DNA of 64,000 nucleotides from Ctenosaura bakeri. Its lineage: Eukaryota; Chordata; Lepidosauria; Squamata; Iguanidae. Positions 1 through 11,435 of this stretch are shown here, piece by piece. The notes below the pieces were generated by a model. That model worked only from the letters and a program-made list of their open reading frames with translations. It had not been told where the DNA came from and did not search any database. The DNA lies in NCBI GenBank assembly GCA_948474755.1, contig CAOLHI010001246.1:248001-312000 (forward strand). Direction: 5' to 3'. A program made the position numbers and the translations under genes. The stretch's first letter is position 1, and each line of letters begins with the position of its first letter.

Positions 1-520
1 GGCATTTTTAAAAAGGCAGGGAGATCCATATCAACAAGTCAATTCTGGCATTTTTCATCCCCATCAGGATCAGGGCTTCCCCCACCTAAAACTCATAGGT
101 CTTAACTGCACCTCCAAATAAATTGCTTTCCATGAAGGATCATGCACAATAATATATTCATATCAAATTCACATCAATAAACAAGTTCTAGGAGTTTTCA
201 TGTCCACCTGCATAAGGTCATTTCTAAAGCTAATGGGCTAGAATTATCCATTTAATATTCCTGGAGACCATGAAAGCTTATGCTAGAAATTTTGTTTCAA
301 AGGTGCTACAGGATTCTTGGATGCAGACTAACATGATAATATCTTTCAATACTACCCAATTATTTTGTATCTACAAGAGGATAGCTCTCAATATATCATA
401 GATGAGAACATCCAGTTCATCCACTCCTCCTTATACTATCTCCTGTCTACTGTAAGGATTGCAGCTATGGTGGGAAGAATAGGAAAATGTGGCATATAGC
501 AGATAAGATTGTCTCCACTG

Positions 521-568
521 GAGAGGAGGAGGAGGAGGAGGAGCAGCAGCAGCAGCAGCAGCAGCAGC
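521..568. repeat. (GAG)n followed by (CAG)n microsatellite
   Basis: Seven or so GAG/GGA units pass directly into about nine CAG units. The compound tract reads as poly-Leu on the minus strand, which accounts for an apparent short ORF and is not evidence of a protein. Confidence 0.9.
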
Positions 569-778
569 GGTAGTGGCAGTAGTAACAACAGTGTTAACTC
601 TTCTAGTCCTTGCTCTGCTACTCTACTGTCCATTATCTTCCAGATGCAGGAGTGATGCTGAATCTCTTATCAGATGTTCAAGGTGAAGCTGAAACCTGGA
701 TATGCCTTTATATTATTTAGCCCAGGGCTTTGGCAAACACTCAGTCCATATATCCCACAAATAAATAATCAATACAAA

Positions 779-934
779 TTACTCATAAAATCCATTCAAA
801 TTAAAATTAAAATTTAAAATTAAATTAAATTAAAAATAAAATTAAAAATAGTACCTTCTTGTGCTAATGAATCCAGTTCAGTTAATGACAGGTTTTTATA
901 AAACACGCACGCACGCACACGCACGCACACGCGC
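779..934. repeat. AT-rich tract and (ACGC)n microsatellite
   Basis: Bases 779-850 are irregular TTAAAA/TTAAAT repeats. Bases 904-934 are ACGC/ACAC repeats. No gene is supported. Confidence 0.8.
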
Positions 935-2105
935 AAACTGTTTCGGAGCCATTTTGGCCAGCCATCCAGGTGATACAGAACTGCTTAGAAGAGTCCCAAG
1001 GGACTGGATTGATGGCAGTACTTTAGACAAGCTTCCTATTCCTAGATGTTCAAAAGTATTAAAAGTGTAGGTTGCACACTGAAGCATAATTAGCCAGCAT
1101 GACATCAACTGTCTCAGGAAAGAGAACGTGCCGTAAACACTTCTCTTTGTTCTTTAATGGCAGGTCAGCTTTCCAGTGGTTCAGAACTACGGCATATACA
1201 AGAGGAGAATGAAGAGCTTTAAATGACAGCTTTTAATCTCCCCTGTTTCCACTCCTAACTCACAAGCTGTCACCTTGATAAACATCCCCACTGGATCCCT
1301 GACAAAGCTGACCAGTTAAGTATGTCTAATCTTCTGCTTCATTTGATTGAGGACGGGCACCTTCCAATGCTGTGCAGATTGCATGACAGGCAAATGATGA
1401 CATCATTCTCCCAAATGATTTCTTATGTATGGTCCATGATGCCTGAGACAGATATCCTAGTGGCCCATGGCCTACAGGGCTCCCAGCTATGAATGTGTAT
1501 CATGTCTCCTCGCCTCTTTTCATCCACTCAGGATACTGTTTCCTGAGGAAGCTCAAAGAACTTTCCAGCACTGCACCAGCTTTCTGCCACCTATGCCTCT
1601 GATGGTTTATGAAAGCACACTGGGGTAGTTAGAGCAGATTCATAAAATCGGTGGTGTTTATACAAGTGGTGACACCCTTCAACAATGTTCAAAGACGTGG
1701 CTTTGTCAGTCTCTTGCAGCATCAAAAGGGGAAAGGGAGGAGGAAGGAATGAGGTGCTGCTACGTTCCCTTTTTCTTCTTCCATCTCCTCCCTTCCTCTG
1801 TTTTAAACCATTCAACAATCACTTCAGTGGGTCTACCCTAATCTAATCTAGAAATGGTTTACAGACCACAGTTACAGAATCCTCGGGAAGTAGAGGAAAT
1901 GACACAAGGAACAAATATGGCAACTTCACTCCCCCCAGGTCATTTCGAATGCAATTCCCATAAGCCCAGACAGCATGGCCAATGGCCAGGGACTGGGGAA
2001 ACTGTATTCAAAAAGAGCTAGAGGCAACCAGACTGCTTACGATGCCCTGTGTCGTTCTTATGATCAAGAGGTCTAAATTGCCAAATGGCTTGGGAGCTAC
2101 TCATG

Positions 2106-2216
2106 GGCCATTTCTGCACTAGCCAGCTGGCCCCTCCCTAAACTGCAAACCCCAGGGCTCCATAGGCTGTTGAAAGTGGAATAATAGTGCTATAACAGGC
2201 TAGTGTGGAAGTGGTC
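2106..2216. mobile_element. palindromic MITE (family A), internally deleted
   Basis: The left terminus begins GGCCATTTCTGCACTAG and then jumps to the central part. The right arm is complete and ends in the inverse of the terminus. Family A elements elsewhere in the window have two arms of about 80 bp, so this copy has lost most of its left arm. Non-autonomous; superfamily discussed under the copy at 18,526. Confidence 0.75.
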
Positions 2217-2439
2217 ATGGTTTGCTGCCATAACCACATTGGACAAACATCTTGCTTTGCTAATCCTGTCTGTTAGTATCACTGTTCCGAAGATGGAGCC
2301 AAGGAAATCCCAGCCCAGTGTTCCTCCACCAAAAGTGACTCAGAAGAATTACTCTTCTAGTCAATAACTTCCAGAATCAGCACTGGTGGGAAATGTGTAG
2401 CCCTCTAGATATCAATGAATTTAATATTCCAGTCACTTT

Positions 2440-2510
2440 AGCCAGCAGTGGTAAGGAATGATGGGACTTGAAGTCCAAAAACCTTTGGAAGGCCACAAAT
2501 TGCCCACACA
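2440..2510. mobile_element. fragment of small foldback element (family I)
   Basis: Contains the half-element pattern GATGGGACTTGAAGTCC followed by a CTTTGGAAGG-like terminus. The same pattern recurs, as left or right arms, near 14.3, 14.7, 25.6, 32.3 and 45.1 kb. The pattern resembles hAT-type MITEs common in amniotes. Assignment is by eye. Confidence 0.45.
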
Positions 2511-2904
2511 AAATTGTCCAGCCCAAATTCAGTTCTTTGTGATTCTCTATCTTCTTCTGGAAACTGTAGTCTACAATCCTCTTCAAACACAGATACCTGT
2601 CCCTGTCCCTTGGCTTGACTCATGTCTCCCCCTTGAGTTGTCTCCACTGACCATCTTCTGTCAGGGCAATCCATCTATGATCTTCTTAATAGAAACCTGA
2701 TAGGAATTCCATAAGGACATGTTACTTTTTCATAATGTTTTTCTATCGGCCTGAATTATCCACCCAGCCTGTGTTCTTTCTACAAAGTAAACACTTATCT
2801 GCACATTTGAATAGCATCCCAACATGATGAGTAAATTGGGACGGGGAGGGGAAGAAAACCATGTTGTGTGGCTTGACGCTGAAACAAGAGATGGACAAAG
2901 AGAA

Positions 2905-2993
2905 GGGCCCCTCCCTAAACTGCAAACCCCAGGATTCCATAGGATGTCGAAAGTGGAATAATAGCACTATAACAGTCTAGTGAGAAAATGGTC
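2905..2993. mobile_element. half copy of palindromic MITE (family A)
   Basis: Only the right arm is present, starting GGGCCCCTCCCTAAACTG and ending TAGTGAGAAAATGGTC. The left arm is absent. Confidence 0.75.
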
Positions 2994-4145
2994 AATTTTT
3001 TCTCATCAGTCTTGTTATCAAATTAAACACATATGTTTCCTTCTGTTGTTAATCTCTTTTGCTGAGATGACGCTGAGGGGATTTTGTACCGTGGTGCAAA
3101 ATGTAATCCCCCGCTAGAGAGAGAAGTGCCGTAATCCCAGAGGGACTCTAATGTTCAAAACAAAACATAACAATGGAGTTAATTAGCACTACACAATTCA
3201 CAAAATCCCCTAGAGGGGATCCTTCATAGCTCTAAATCATCAGTTCTATGAGACATGGAAACGATTCTACAGCACAGACCCCTCTTACAAACTACTAATA
3301 GATATTAAAAAAACATTTTCTATCCTCTTCACTTAGCCTTCAGAAAGGCACCAGCAGGACCAGGGGATGCAAAAAGCCATCTACATGTCATGACTTTTAA
3401 AAGTCTCTCTAGCTCCCCACCAGGATTAATTAACTTCTGAGTACACTTGGCATCTCTTCCTCTTTGCCACTGGTATCAGAGCTAATCTACTGGCCCCAAC
3501 ACTATCTCAACAATAGTCACCAAAGGGATTCGGCAGATGTCTAGTGGTTTTAAATACAGAACTGGGAAATTCTGTTGTATCAGGTGAGTTGTCCATCCTC
3601 AGCTTCATGTTCATCTGGGATGGGGAACTTCAGACCCTGGGGCCAAATCCAGACCCCCTGCGGTAGAGGTCCACACCCAATGATAGTGGCTTATCAAATA
3701 CATATAGGCTTTCTTTCCCATTTTAAGGGGTTCAAACAGCTCTGTTCCAGATACATTGTTATTGGCAGTAAGAGTTTGGTGCCGGCATATGCTAGTATTT
3801 TTGGTCATATCCTTTTGACTTTTGCCCTGCCCCTTCTTGGAATGTAGCCCCTGTGAAAGTGAGTTCAGCCCTTAGGCTGACAAAGATTCCACATCTTACA
3901 TTTGTGGTAACTCTTGATGGTATCTGATAATTTAAAGAAGAAGAGGAAGAGGAAGAGGAAGAGGAGGAAGAAAAGCAGAGGAAGCAGCAGCAGCAGCACA
4001 CCAGAGTTTGGTCTACAATTCCAAAAACTAGCTTTGAGATTTGAGGTAACTCTTCCCTGTTCTGGGGGTGCCACTTGTGGCCTACAGAGCACATGCAGCC
4101 TGAGGCAGCTCCTCTTTTCTTTTCTTTTTCTTTGACTTTTTCTTT
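2994..4145. other. intergenic, no gene; GAAGAG/CAG microsatellite at its end
   Basis: No gene recognised. A purine tract of GAAGAG units passing into CAG units lies at about 3936-3999. It gives Lys/Arg/Ser-rich or Leu/Phe-rich frames that should not be read as proteins. Confidence 0.6.
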
Positions 4146-4346
4146 GGGCCTTTCTGCCCTATACTGTTATAGTGCTATTATTCCACCTCCAACATCCTGT
4201 GGAATCCTGGGGCTTGCAGTTTAGGGAGAGGCATTTAGAATTCTCAGCCAGAGAGCACTTTGGCCTCAGTAAACTACAAACCCCAGAATTCCACAGGATG
4301 TTGACAGTGGAATAATAGTGCTATAACTATGTAGTGCAGAAAGGCC
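4146..4346. mobile_element. palindromic MITE (family A), longer spacer
   Basis: Termini are GGGCCTTTCTGCC and GCAGAAAGGCC, with inverted arms containing ATTATTCCAC and GTGGAATAAT. A spacer between the arms (CTCAGCCAGAGAGC region) is shared with the copy at 18,526. That suggests a longer, older subfamily of about 200 bp. Confidence 0.8.
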
Positions 4347-6062
4347 TTTTGTTACAATGCAAAAATGCCATTCCACTGATGCGCTGATGCACTATAATTC
4401 TAAGAATGAAAGGAAGGGAGGAAGGAAGGAGTTTTAAAAGGAGAAAAGAAGAATTTCTTTCTTCCAATATCCATTAAAATTAAAAAGAAGTGGAAATAAA
4501 ATGTTGCTGCTGGTGCTATGAATTCAGAAAAAGAAAAAATCAGGAGAAGGGAAATGTCATTTGGATATTTAAAAAAAAATCCACAAACTACTGCCAACAC
4601 ATGTGCCCCATCTGGAGAAGCCCTTTTAGTCTGCTGCAGAAAAAATAAGAGAGTCTTCTGGCACTTAAAGAATACTATTCTTATGGCATCAGTTATCACA
4701 GGCCAGCATGTATGAATCTAATGAGTCTCCTCATGTCCACACTGTCCAAGCAGCTACTTGGAAGCTGGGTAGAAGGAAACAAGACAAATTCTCTCTCTCC
4801 TTTTATCTCTGGGCAAAACTGAATGTGACAAGAAATGCATGAGAGTGTTTCATGAGTGAGATTTCAAAAATGCAAGCAGTGTCCATTGAGGGCAGCTAAT
4901 TGTGATCAAGATCCCAGCTGGTATTGCAGGACGGATTTAACCCTCTCCTTCCTTGCTCCACTCCTCTCTATTTAGAATTGTCATTGATAGGAAGATCTCT
5001 CACTGGTGGCAAAGAGGGATTTCTCCTCAATGCAAACAGTGGTCCAAACAAAAGGTCTCTGCTGAGAACCAACAGCAGGGAAGGAAAGTGATAATTTCCC
5101 TATCAATGCCTCCTATAATCCTTATCATGATAAATACCTTTCCTCATCTAATGCTATTTGCATTTTTAAAAATACAAAACCCAAAGGTTAAATGCAAAGT
5201 AAAATACATTTAACATCAGGTCTAGTCTCTCTCTTTCTTTCTCTCTCCCTCCAAGAAAGTGAGAGAGGAGAGGGAAGAGAAGATTTGCAAGTGAAGATGT
5301 AACAGCTAGTATTTCTCAGCTATTTCTGCTTACAACATTCTGATGAAGAGGTAAAAAACAAAAATCCAACACACTTTTAACAAATGCTTTTGTAGACACA
5401 CCAGGATGGTTTCCTTTTTTTTTCTTTTTTCTTTTTTCTTTTTCCCTTTTCTTTTTAAGAAGAACAACAATTCCCTGTTCATTATAAGATGTTTTCAATA
5501 GCAACTGAGTCCATTTGGTGCTTCTTTACAATCCTGGGGTTTCAGATGTTGAGCTGGACAGAGAAGGATATAAACTGAGCTAACAGCCCCAGCAAATTAC
5601 TTTGGTTTTCAGAAGTGACTGCTAGTGTAAAGAGTACCTAATGTAAATGCAAAAGAGCGTTGTATTGACATATACCAGCATTGCAACATGCAAAAGGAAG
5701 CAAAAAGTCTTAATGTTTTATTCTTCTATGATAATATAATATTTTGAATTCAACCACTGCCATTTATCATTCTATCAATATTGCATTAATTTGATATCAT
5801 GCTTGTTCAACAGCCACACTTTGAGCACATCAAATAGATTAATGCCAGCATTTTTTCAAGTACAGCTTCCTTTTCTGTAAAACATCTTTAAATATATCAG
5901 ATCAACCTGCCGAGAGAAAGAAAAATCACTTTTGCTGCATAATCTGGGCATGAAACATAACTAATGTCAATGGTATTCTTGTGAGTCAATGTTAAAGTGA
6001 ATCCTAATTACAGAGGAGCTTGTGCAGAGGAGTATCTTCTAGACCATTTAATCTAGATTGGA
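4347..6062. other. intergenic, no gene; polypyrimidine tracts
   Basis: Holds a CT-rich tract running into its GA-rich mirror (5223-5282) and a long T/C tract (5410-5456). No conserved exon is seen. Confidence 0.55.
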
Positions 6063-6220
6063 GCCATTTCCACACTAGACTGTTATAGTGCTATTATTCC
6101 ACTTTCAACATCCTGTTATAGTGCTATTATTCCACTTTCAACATCCTACTGTGAACTCCAAGATTCCACAGGATGTTAAAAGTGGAATAATAGCGCTATA
6201 ACAGTCTAGTGCGGAAATGG
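6063..6220. mobile_element. palindromic MITE (family A) with a 33-bp tandem duplication in one arm
   Basis: Terminal inverted repeats GCCATTTCCACACTAG and TAGTGCGGAAATGG. In the left arm, bases 6080-6112 are repeated exactly as 6113-6145. The central GGGGTTTGCAGTTT part is missing on the left, so the duplication seems to have replaced it. Confidence 0.85.
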
Positions 6221-7202
6221 TTTTTAGTGTCTTGAAATTATTACCATCAGCTAAATTTTCTCTCCAGTTTCAGAACTGATAACATCAATTGGAGTTAGTG
6301 TGGTCACGTGTCTCACAGTTTGGGAAGTCCTTTATTTAAAGGAGATATTCCTTTCTTTGAAGGCATTCTCAAATCAAGTCTCTTTGAAGGGCTATTCAGT
6401 CTAAAGTTGTTTAAAAGATAAAGAGCCTTAAGAAGGAAGAAGAGGACCCTTGAAGTTATACATCAGCAGTGCCTACAGAGTAGAATGAGTAGGCATTCAA
6501 GTCACCTGGTCACAGTCTTCCCTGCTACAGCAAGATGAATTGGTTTTGTACTGAACTTACAGTTACTGGTCAAGATTTTGCATCAGAAAATGTATTATAA
6601 AGTTCTGCTCGGGAGGAACTGCAATATGTGTCTCTTCTCCCCTTTGGCAGGACCCAAAGTCCTCCTATAGTATCTCCCCATTCCATGGCCATTTAATGAC
6701 CAACGGAGAGCAGGAGGCATCAGAAAAACATCTGGCCTATAACCAGACACACAATGATGATGTCATCCTCCAGGAACTCTCGAGGACCTCTACGTGGTCT
6801 AGGAGGATGCCTTTGTCATTTCTTAACTTGTTATAGGTACCCAGCTAGGCATTTCTCCAGTGCACTCTGCTGCCCATCTGCTAGTAAATGGCCACAGAGC
6901 AGGAGCTCCCATGGAGGAAGGCCTGATGGGGTGGAGTGGTGGTTGGGTCATTGCTTAAGAGAGGTAGTGAGTTCTTCCCTGTACAATGACCAAAAAAGCT
7001 CAGTAAATTCAACAGAAAGTTACACCTGCATATGTCACTCACAGGGTGGCAGCCATTATTTGTAACTTTGCACCAATTGCGTATAAATTAACATACGCAA
7101 ATTTTAACCCCTTCTCCATTTTCGGCAACATGTTACATCTTTTTTTATTATCCTAAGTGGCTACCCTAATTACAATTGTTGGTTGATAAACATGCAGTAA
7201 AC
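6221..7202. other. intergenic, no gene
   Basis: No repeat family or exon recognised with confidence. A short inverted repeat (GCGTAT...ATACGC) lies at 7078-7097. The last four bases (AAAC, 7199-7202) are the left target-site duplication of the LTR that follows. Confidence 0.5.
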
Positions 7203-8077
7203 TGTAACCCTGTTCTCTGGGGGTCCTGGGAGGGGTGCCCCAAATAACCAAAACACACTAATGGAAAGGTGGGGAAATTAGCTGGAGCACTCACTAAAGC
7301 TAATGAGAGGTAGGGTAACTTAGCAGGGATCTTGCAACCCAGCATCTACAGGGTCAGGTCAGTCAAGCAGTCAGACAGTTTTAAAATAGAAAAAATGATG
7401 TTTTTATTAAAAGACAAACAGTAAAGACACCATAACCACACAGCTAATGGAAGAATCAGAAATAAGGATTTTCAGGGGAAATGGGTGATATGACACCTTT
7501 TCTCGTAGTCCTGAAGAAGCTGAAGATGGTAGGGATGAAACTCAGCGTGGAGGCCGAGGGGAGCTCACCAGACAAAGTGGCAGCAAGGCAGGATGGAAGT
7601 CCGGAGCGATCTGAGGTGCTCTCGGAATCAGGGGATTTATATAGGGTGAATTGTGACTTCAGGCCATGCCATACTCGGTGAGAACAATGTGAGTTTGGAG
7701 TGGGACAAAGCTTTGGAAAAGGTCAGGTTTAACATGATCGGCTTAACGCAGAATCAACAATAGTGTAGCAGTATGCAAATACAAGGTGCTTAGCTTGGCT
7801 TTGTAAGACTGTCGGCTCAGAGCCGGGTGCCTTTGTTAGTGTCACGCTTAAGCAAAAAGGGTGTTTGCAGGGAGGTCCCTGAAGCAACGGAGTGGCTCTG
7901 TTCTGCCTGCCTAGGTGCAGAATGGAATGTCCAACAATTACCGGCTGCGCCTGTTTACGTGCTTATCCGGAGGCCTCGCAAACGTGTGGAGTGGGGTGGC
8001 AGAGGAAAGCCGAATGGTTTTGATATCAAAAACAGGTATCTAGTACTATCACCAGATAGGCCTGGGCCGAAGTAACA
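7203..8077 (-). mobile_element. solo LTR of an endogenous-retrovirus-like element
   Basis: An 875-bp LTR with TGTAACCC at its plus-strand left edge and GAAGTAACA at its right edge, giving the inverted ends expected of an LTR. It is flanked by AAAC on both sides (7199-7202 and 8078-8081), a 4-bp target duplication. On the minus strand it carries TATATAAA (rc of about 7637-7646) and AATAAA (near 7403), in the order U3-TATA-polyA-U5. It aligns by eye over its length with the LTR at 35,472-36,318, including the CGTAGTCCTG stretch. No internal region is attached, so it is a solo LTR left by recombination. Confidence 0.85.
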
Positions 8078-8815
8078 AAACCATTTCACCAATCTTTACC
8101 ACTCTGTATACATAAAATGGAGAAATGGGCCTAATTAAGCCACATGAATTGATATTGAGTGCATATCCCAAGATACCTCTATGTTAGTATTCACAGTGTC
8201 AAGAGGAACAGTCCAGGTATGAATTTTTGTACCTCTGTTTCCTGGCTGTAATATTACAGACCCCCCTCCCCTGCATGCCTGCTCCTTGATCTTGCTTCCT
8301 GGAGACCAAGTCTGGTCTTTCCCATGGGAGGAAACAAAATTTGGATTGTTCCATTCCTATTTATTGTTCTTCCACAGTTTTTATTTAAAAACGGTCATGA
8401 TCCAGTGGCTCCACTGTGTATCTCTCTGCATGGAAGAAGAAATACTCATGCATGAATAGCCTGTTGTTGAGCTGGTTAGCTTTATTGATACAAGACAGGA
8501 AAATAACTAGTAACACTGAAAGAGGCATAATACAGTAAGAAGCATTTTGTGTATGCAGTATATCACTATGCTAATTGTATATAACTCACTGAGTTGAAAG
8601 AAGCAAAATGTAGGAGGAATAGTGATGGTGGTATTGATGATGATGCAGGAACAAAAACAATAATAATACAATTATGAGAAAATTGATATTGTACTACATG
8701 ATACTATTGAACATTATATGATACTGTGGCTGAGACCCTCCATCAAAGTATGTAGAGGGTAACACTCTACATATGCAGCCCTATACTCCCCCCACCGTGT
8801 CAGCTATTGACACCT
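8078..8815. other. intergenic, no gene
   Basis: AT-rich, with no recognised repeat beyond the LTR edge and no convincing exon. Confidence 0.5.
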
Positions 8816-8983
8816 GGGCCATTTCCGCACTAGACTGTTATAGTGCTGTTATTCCACTGTCAACATCCTATGGAATCCTGGGGCTTGCAGTTTAGGGAAG
8901 GGCCTCAAAGGCAAACCCCAGAATTCCATAGGGTGTTGAAAGTAGAATAACTGCGCTATAACAGTCTAGTGTGGAAATGGCCC
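8816..8983. mobile_element. palindromic MITE (family A), both arms
   Basis: Ends GGGCCATTTCCGCACTAG and CTAGTGTGGAAATGGCCC. The arms are inverted copies of each other over about 75 bp, separated by a short GGGAAGGGCCTC spacer. Non-coding. Confidence 0.88.
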
Positions 8984-11228
8984 TGGACACCCTGGCTCAG
9001 CTGTTTACTGACTGAGAAGGGGAAGCAACCAGGCAGCACATGGCTGAAGTTCTTCAGTGCAGTTCAATGGAGATCAAGGAGAGTGACCTTGTTTTTCTTC
9101 CACAGCCTGCAGAAGTGCAGCCAGGACAGGCACTATCTGGTTATCTCTGCCCTCCCTCCAACCAGGAAAGGGCTGTGACAAAGCCCCAGCACGTGACAGC
9201 TGCTGCATGTGTTTGTGTGTGTATGGATGTTGCACAAGGAACTAATGCAATGTCTTGGGCAATGTGGGGGGAAAAACTAGACATACATATGTGCAGATCC
9301 TACAAGTATGTATATCAGTAACAGGATTCCAGCCATCACATTATATTATAAATAAAATGGAATGGAATGCAGGGAAAAACAGATATACATGTTTGCAAAC
9401 TCGTTACATGTTTGTACATTAGTAATAGGATTCTAGCCATCACATTATAGTATAAATATTATATTATCAAAATTATTTAATTATATTGTATAATATTAAT
9501 ATTATTAACATTAATATTTTAACAATAGCAGTAGCAGTGCTATGGTGTTATAACACTGTACAATAATGCATAATGATATGCTATATATGCTGTCACTGTG
9601 TTATATATTATAATAATACTGATGGAAGTATTTTATACATGCACGTACGCACACACATGCATATATATTACACACTCCTGTGTGTGTACAACTTCTTCTC
9701 TCAGTGCTATTATTATGACTAGTATTGTTTTTATTGTAAGCCACACGTGCCCTTACTTTTATTACTGTTTATGAGAAATATTCCGTTTGCACACACTGAA
9801 ATGTATTAAGTCAAGAAAGGGAGCTTGCCCTCTGAAGGTAGGTGGCAGCTTAACCCCCATGCCCATCCAAACGAAGCCTCACACTGTCGGTTGCCAATTT
9901 CTGCTCCTTCCATTCACTCCCAACCAGGAAACATATTTTCCCCTCTTTGCTTTCGAGTAACCTTTGGCTTGTATTATCATCTGCCTTAATATACTGTCAG
10001 GCACAGTTAACCTTGGACTGCTGCAGCTCTGGGGCATTTGTAATCTAGGAATTTCACAGCTAAATCACTGGGAATCCTGGCACAGCCCCAAGGCCTACTG
10101 TTTGGAGTTGCATTTGTTTCAGTGGCAAGTGGAGATGGATGCAGAGGGATTCTGTTGATGAAGAAAAGAGTTTCCAGAAGAGGGCAGGGGCGGAAAAAAA
10201 TAAGCAGGTCGCAAGGTAGGATTTTCATCTCTCTGGCAGGTCAGTAATTTACTGTTCGTGCAGCTGCTGCTGATACATGGCTGGCTGATTTCCAACCGAC
10301 TGTGTGTGCTCATTGTTCAGCATGTGTTTGTCTTAGCAGCCAGCTCAACCAGCCCCACCTTACAATTAATAAATATGTGTCAACACTCTCTGTGCAACCC
10401 TAATCATTATCATTACCCCCAAATTAGAGGGTTGGTCCACACACAGCCACTGAGCTGGCAAAGGGCCTGATCCAGCTCAGCGAAAAGGAAGAAGCACTCA
10501 GTATCTTGTGCAACAGGACCGCTCAGGAAGTCTTGCATTGTGAAAGAATGAAGGGAGAAAATTAGGACTGAGGTAGGAGACTAAAAATAAAAGCCTGCTG
10601 TGTCAGCTTTTTGCTAAATGCAACTGGCTGGCATGGATGAACTCCAGGTTAGATTCCACAAAGCTATGGATTCCACAAAGCTGTAAGTGGGTTGACTTCA
10701 GGATAAGCTATTGCCAGAACAAAACAAAACAAAATCCATGCAAATCCAGCTTGGATAAGAATTGTATCCTGGATCTGAGGAAGACTTGTAGTTTCAGACT
10801 TTAGTAAGGGTGGCTAGACGGTGATCCCTAATCAATTTCTCAGGACTGATGAAATCTCTTCTCTTTCTTTGATCGAATACCTGCACCCCATGTACTAATG
10901 TTGTTGATCTCTGCTCTGGTTCTCTCTTCAAATATTCCTGAGGAAGCTGACCTAAAGTTTGCAAAACTCTGAAAGCAGATTCTTGATGGAATGTTTATCC
11001 CCAAATAAGTAGTACCTGATGCATAAGTCTGGGCAGAAGAGTAAGTTGATAAACTCCAGCCAATGTTCATGGATAACAAGTTATGGTCCAGTGACATCTG
11101 GGTGGCAACACATTACCTATTCCTAGCTGAGAAAATAATGCCTTTATGATACATACACTTAGCTCAGATCTTTTCACCAAAATAGGAAAAACTAGGTGTT
11201 CTCTTTAGCTCCATCTGTAGTCTCTTTC
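8984..11228. other. intergenic, no gene; AT-rich block
   Basis: Bases 9470-9640 are strongly AT-rich, followed by CA/TG stretches to about 9690. The ORFs of 60-90 codons have no recognisable domain. Confidence 0.5.
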
Positions 11229-11435
11229 ACGCTACATAGTTGTAGCATTCTGATACCACCCTAACTACCATGGCTGACTCCTGCAGAATCCTGGGATTTC
11301 CAGTTTGGTGAGACATGAGAGTTTTCTGGCTGAGAATTTGAAATACTACTCCCTAAATTGCAAATTCCAGGATTCCATAGGATGGAACCACAATATTTAA
11401 AGTGGTATCAAAGTGCTACAACTGTGTAGTGTGAA
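11229..11435. mobile_element. older TIR element (family B)
   Basis: Begins CACGCTACATAGTTGTAGC and ends GCTACAACTGTGTAGTGTG, an imperfect terminal inverted repeat. The interior has two inverted half-sites (GAATCCTGGGATTTCCAG and CAAATTCCAGGATTCC). It shares its overall plan with family A but has different termini. Related diverged copies are near 40.75 and 47.55 kb. Confidence 0.7.

Larger units (their letters stand above)
1..2105. other. intergenic, no gene; microsatellites
   Basis: I see no coding gene here. The stretch is AT-rich unique sequence with simple repeats described separately. Near 1950-2005 there is a degraded fragment resembling one arm of the small foldback family that occurs elsewhere in the window. 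The short ORFs are low-complexity translations of the GAG/CAG and ACGC tracts and lack any family signature. Confidence 0.6.

Noticed and set aside
3792..4135. Poly-Ser/Leu or Lys/Arg-rich frames
   Set aside because: Translation of a GAAGAG/CAG microsatellite.
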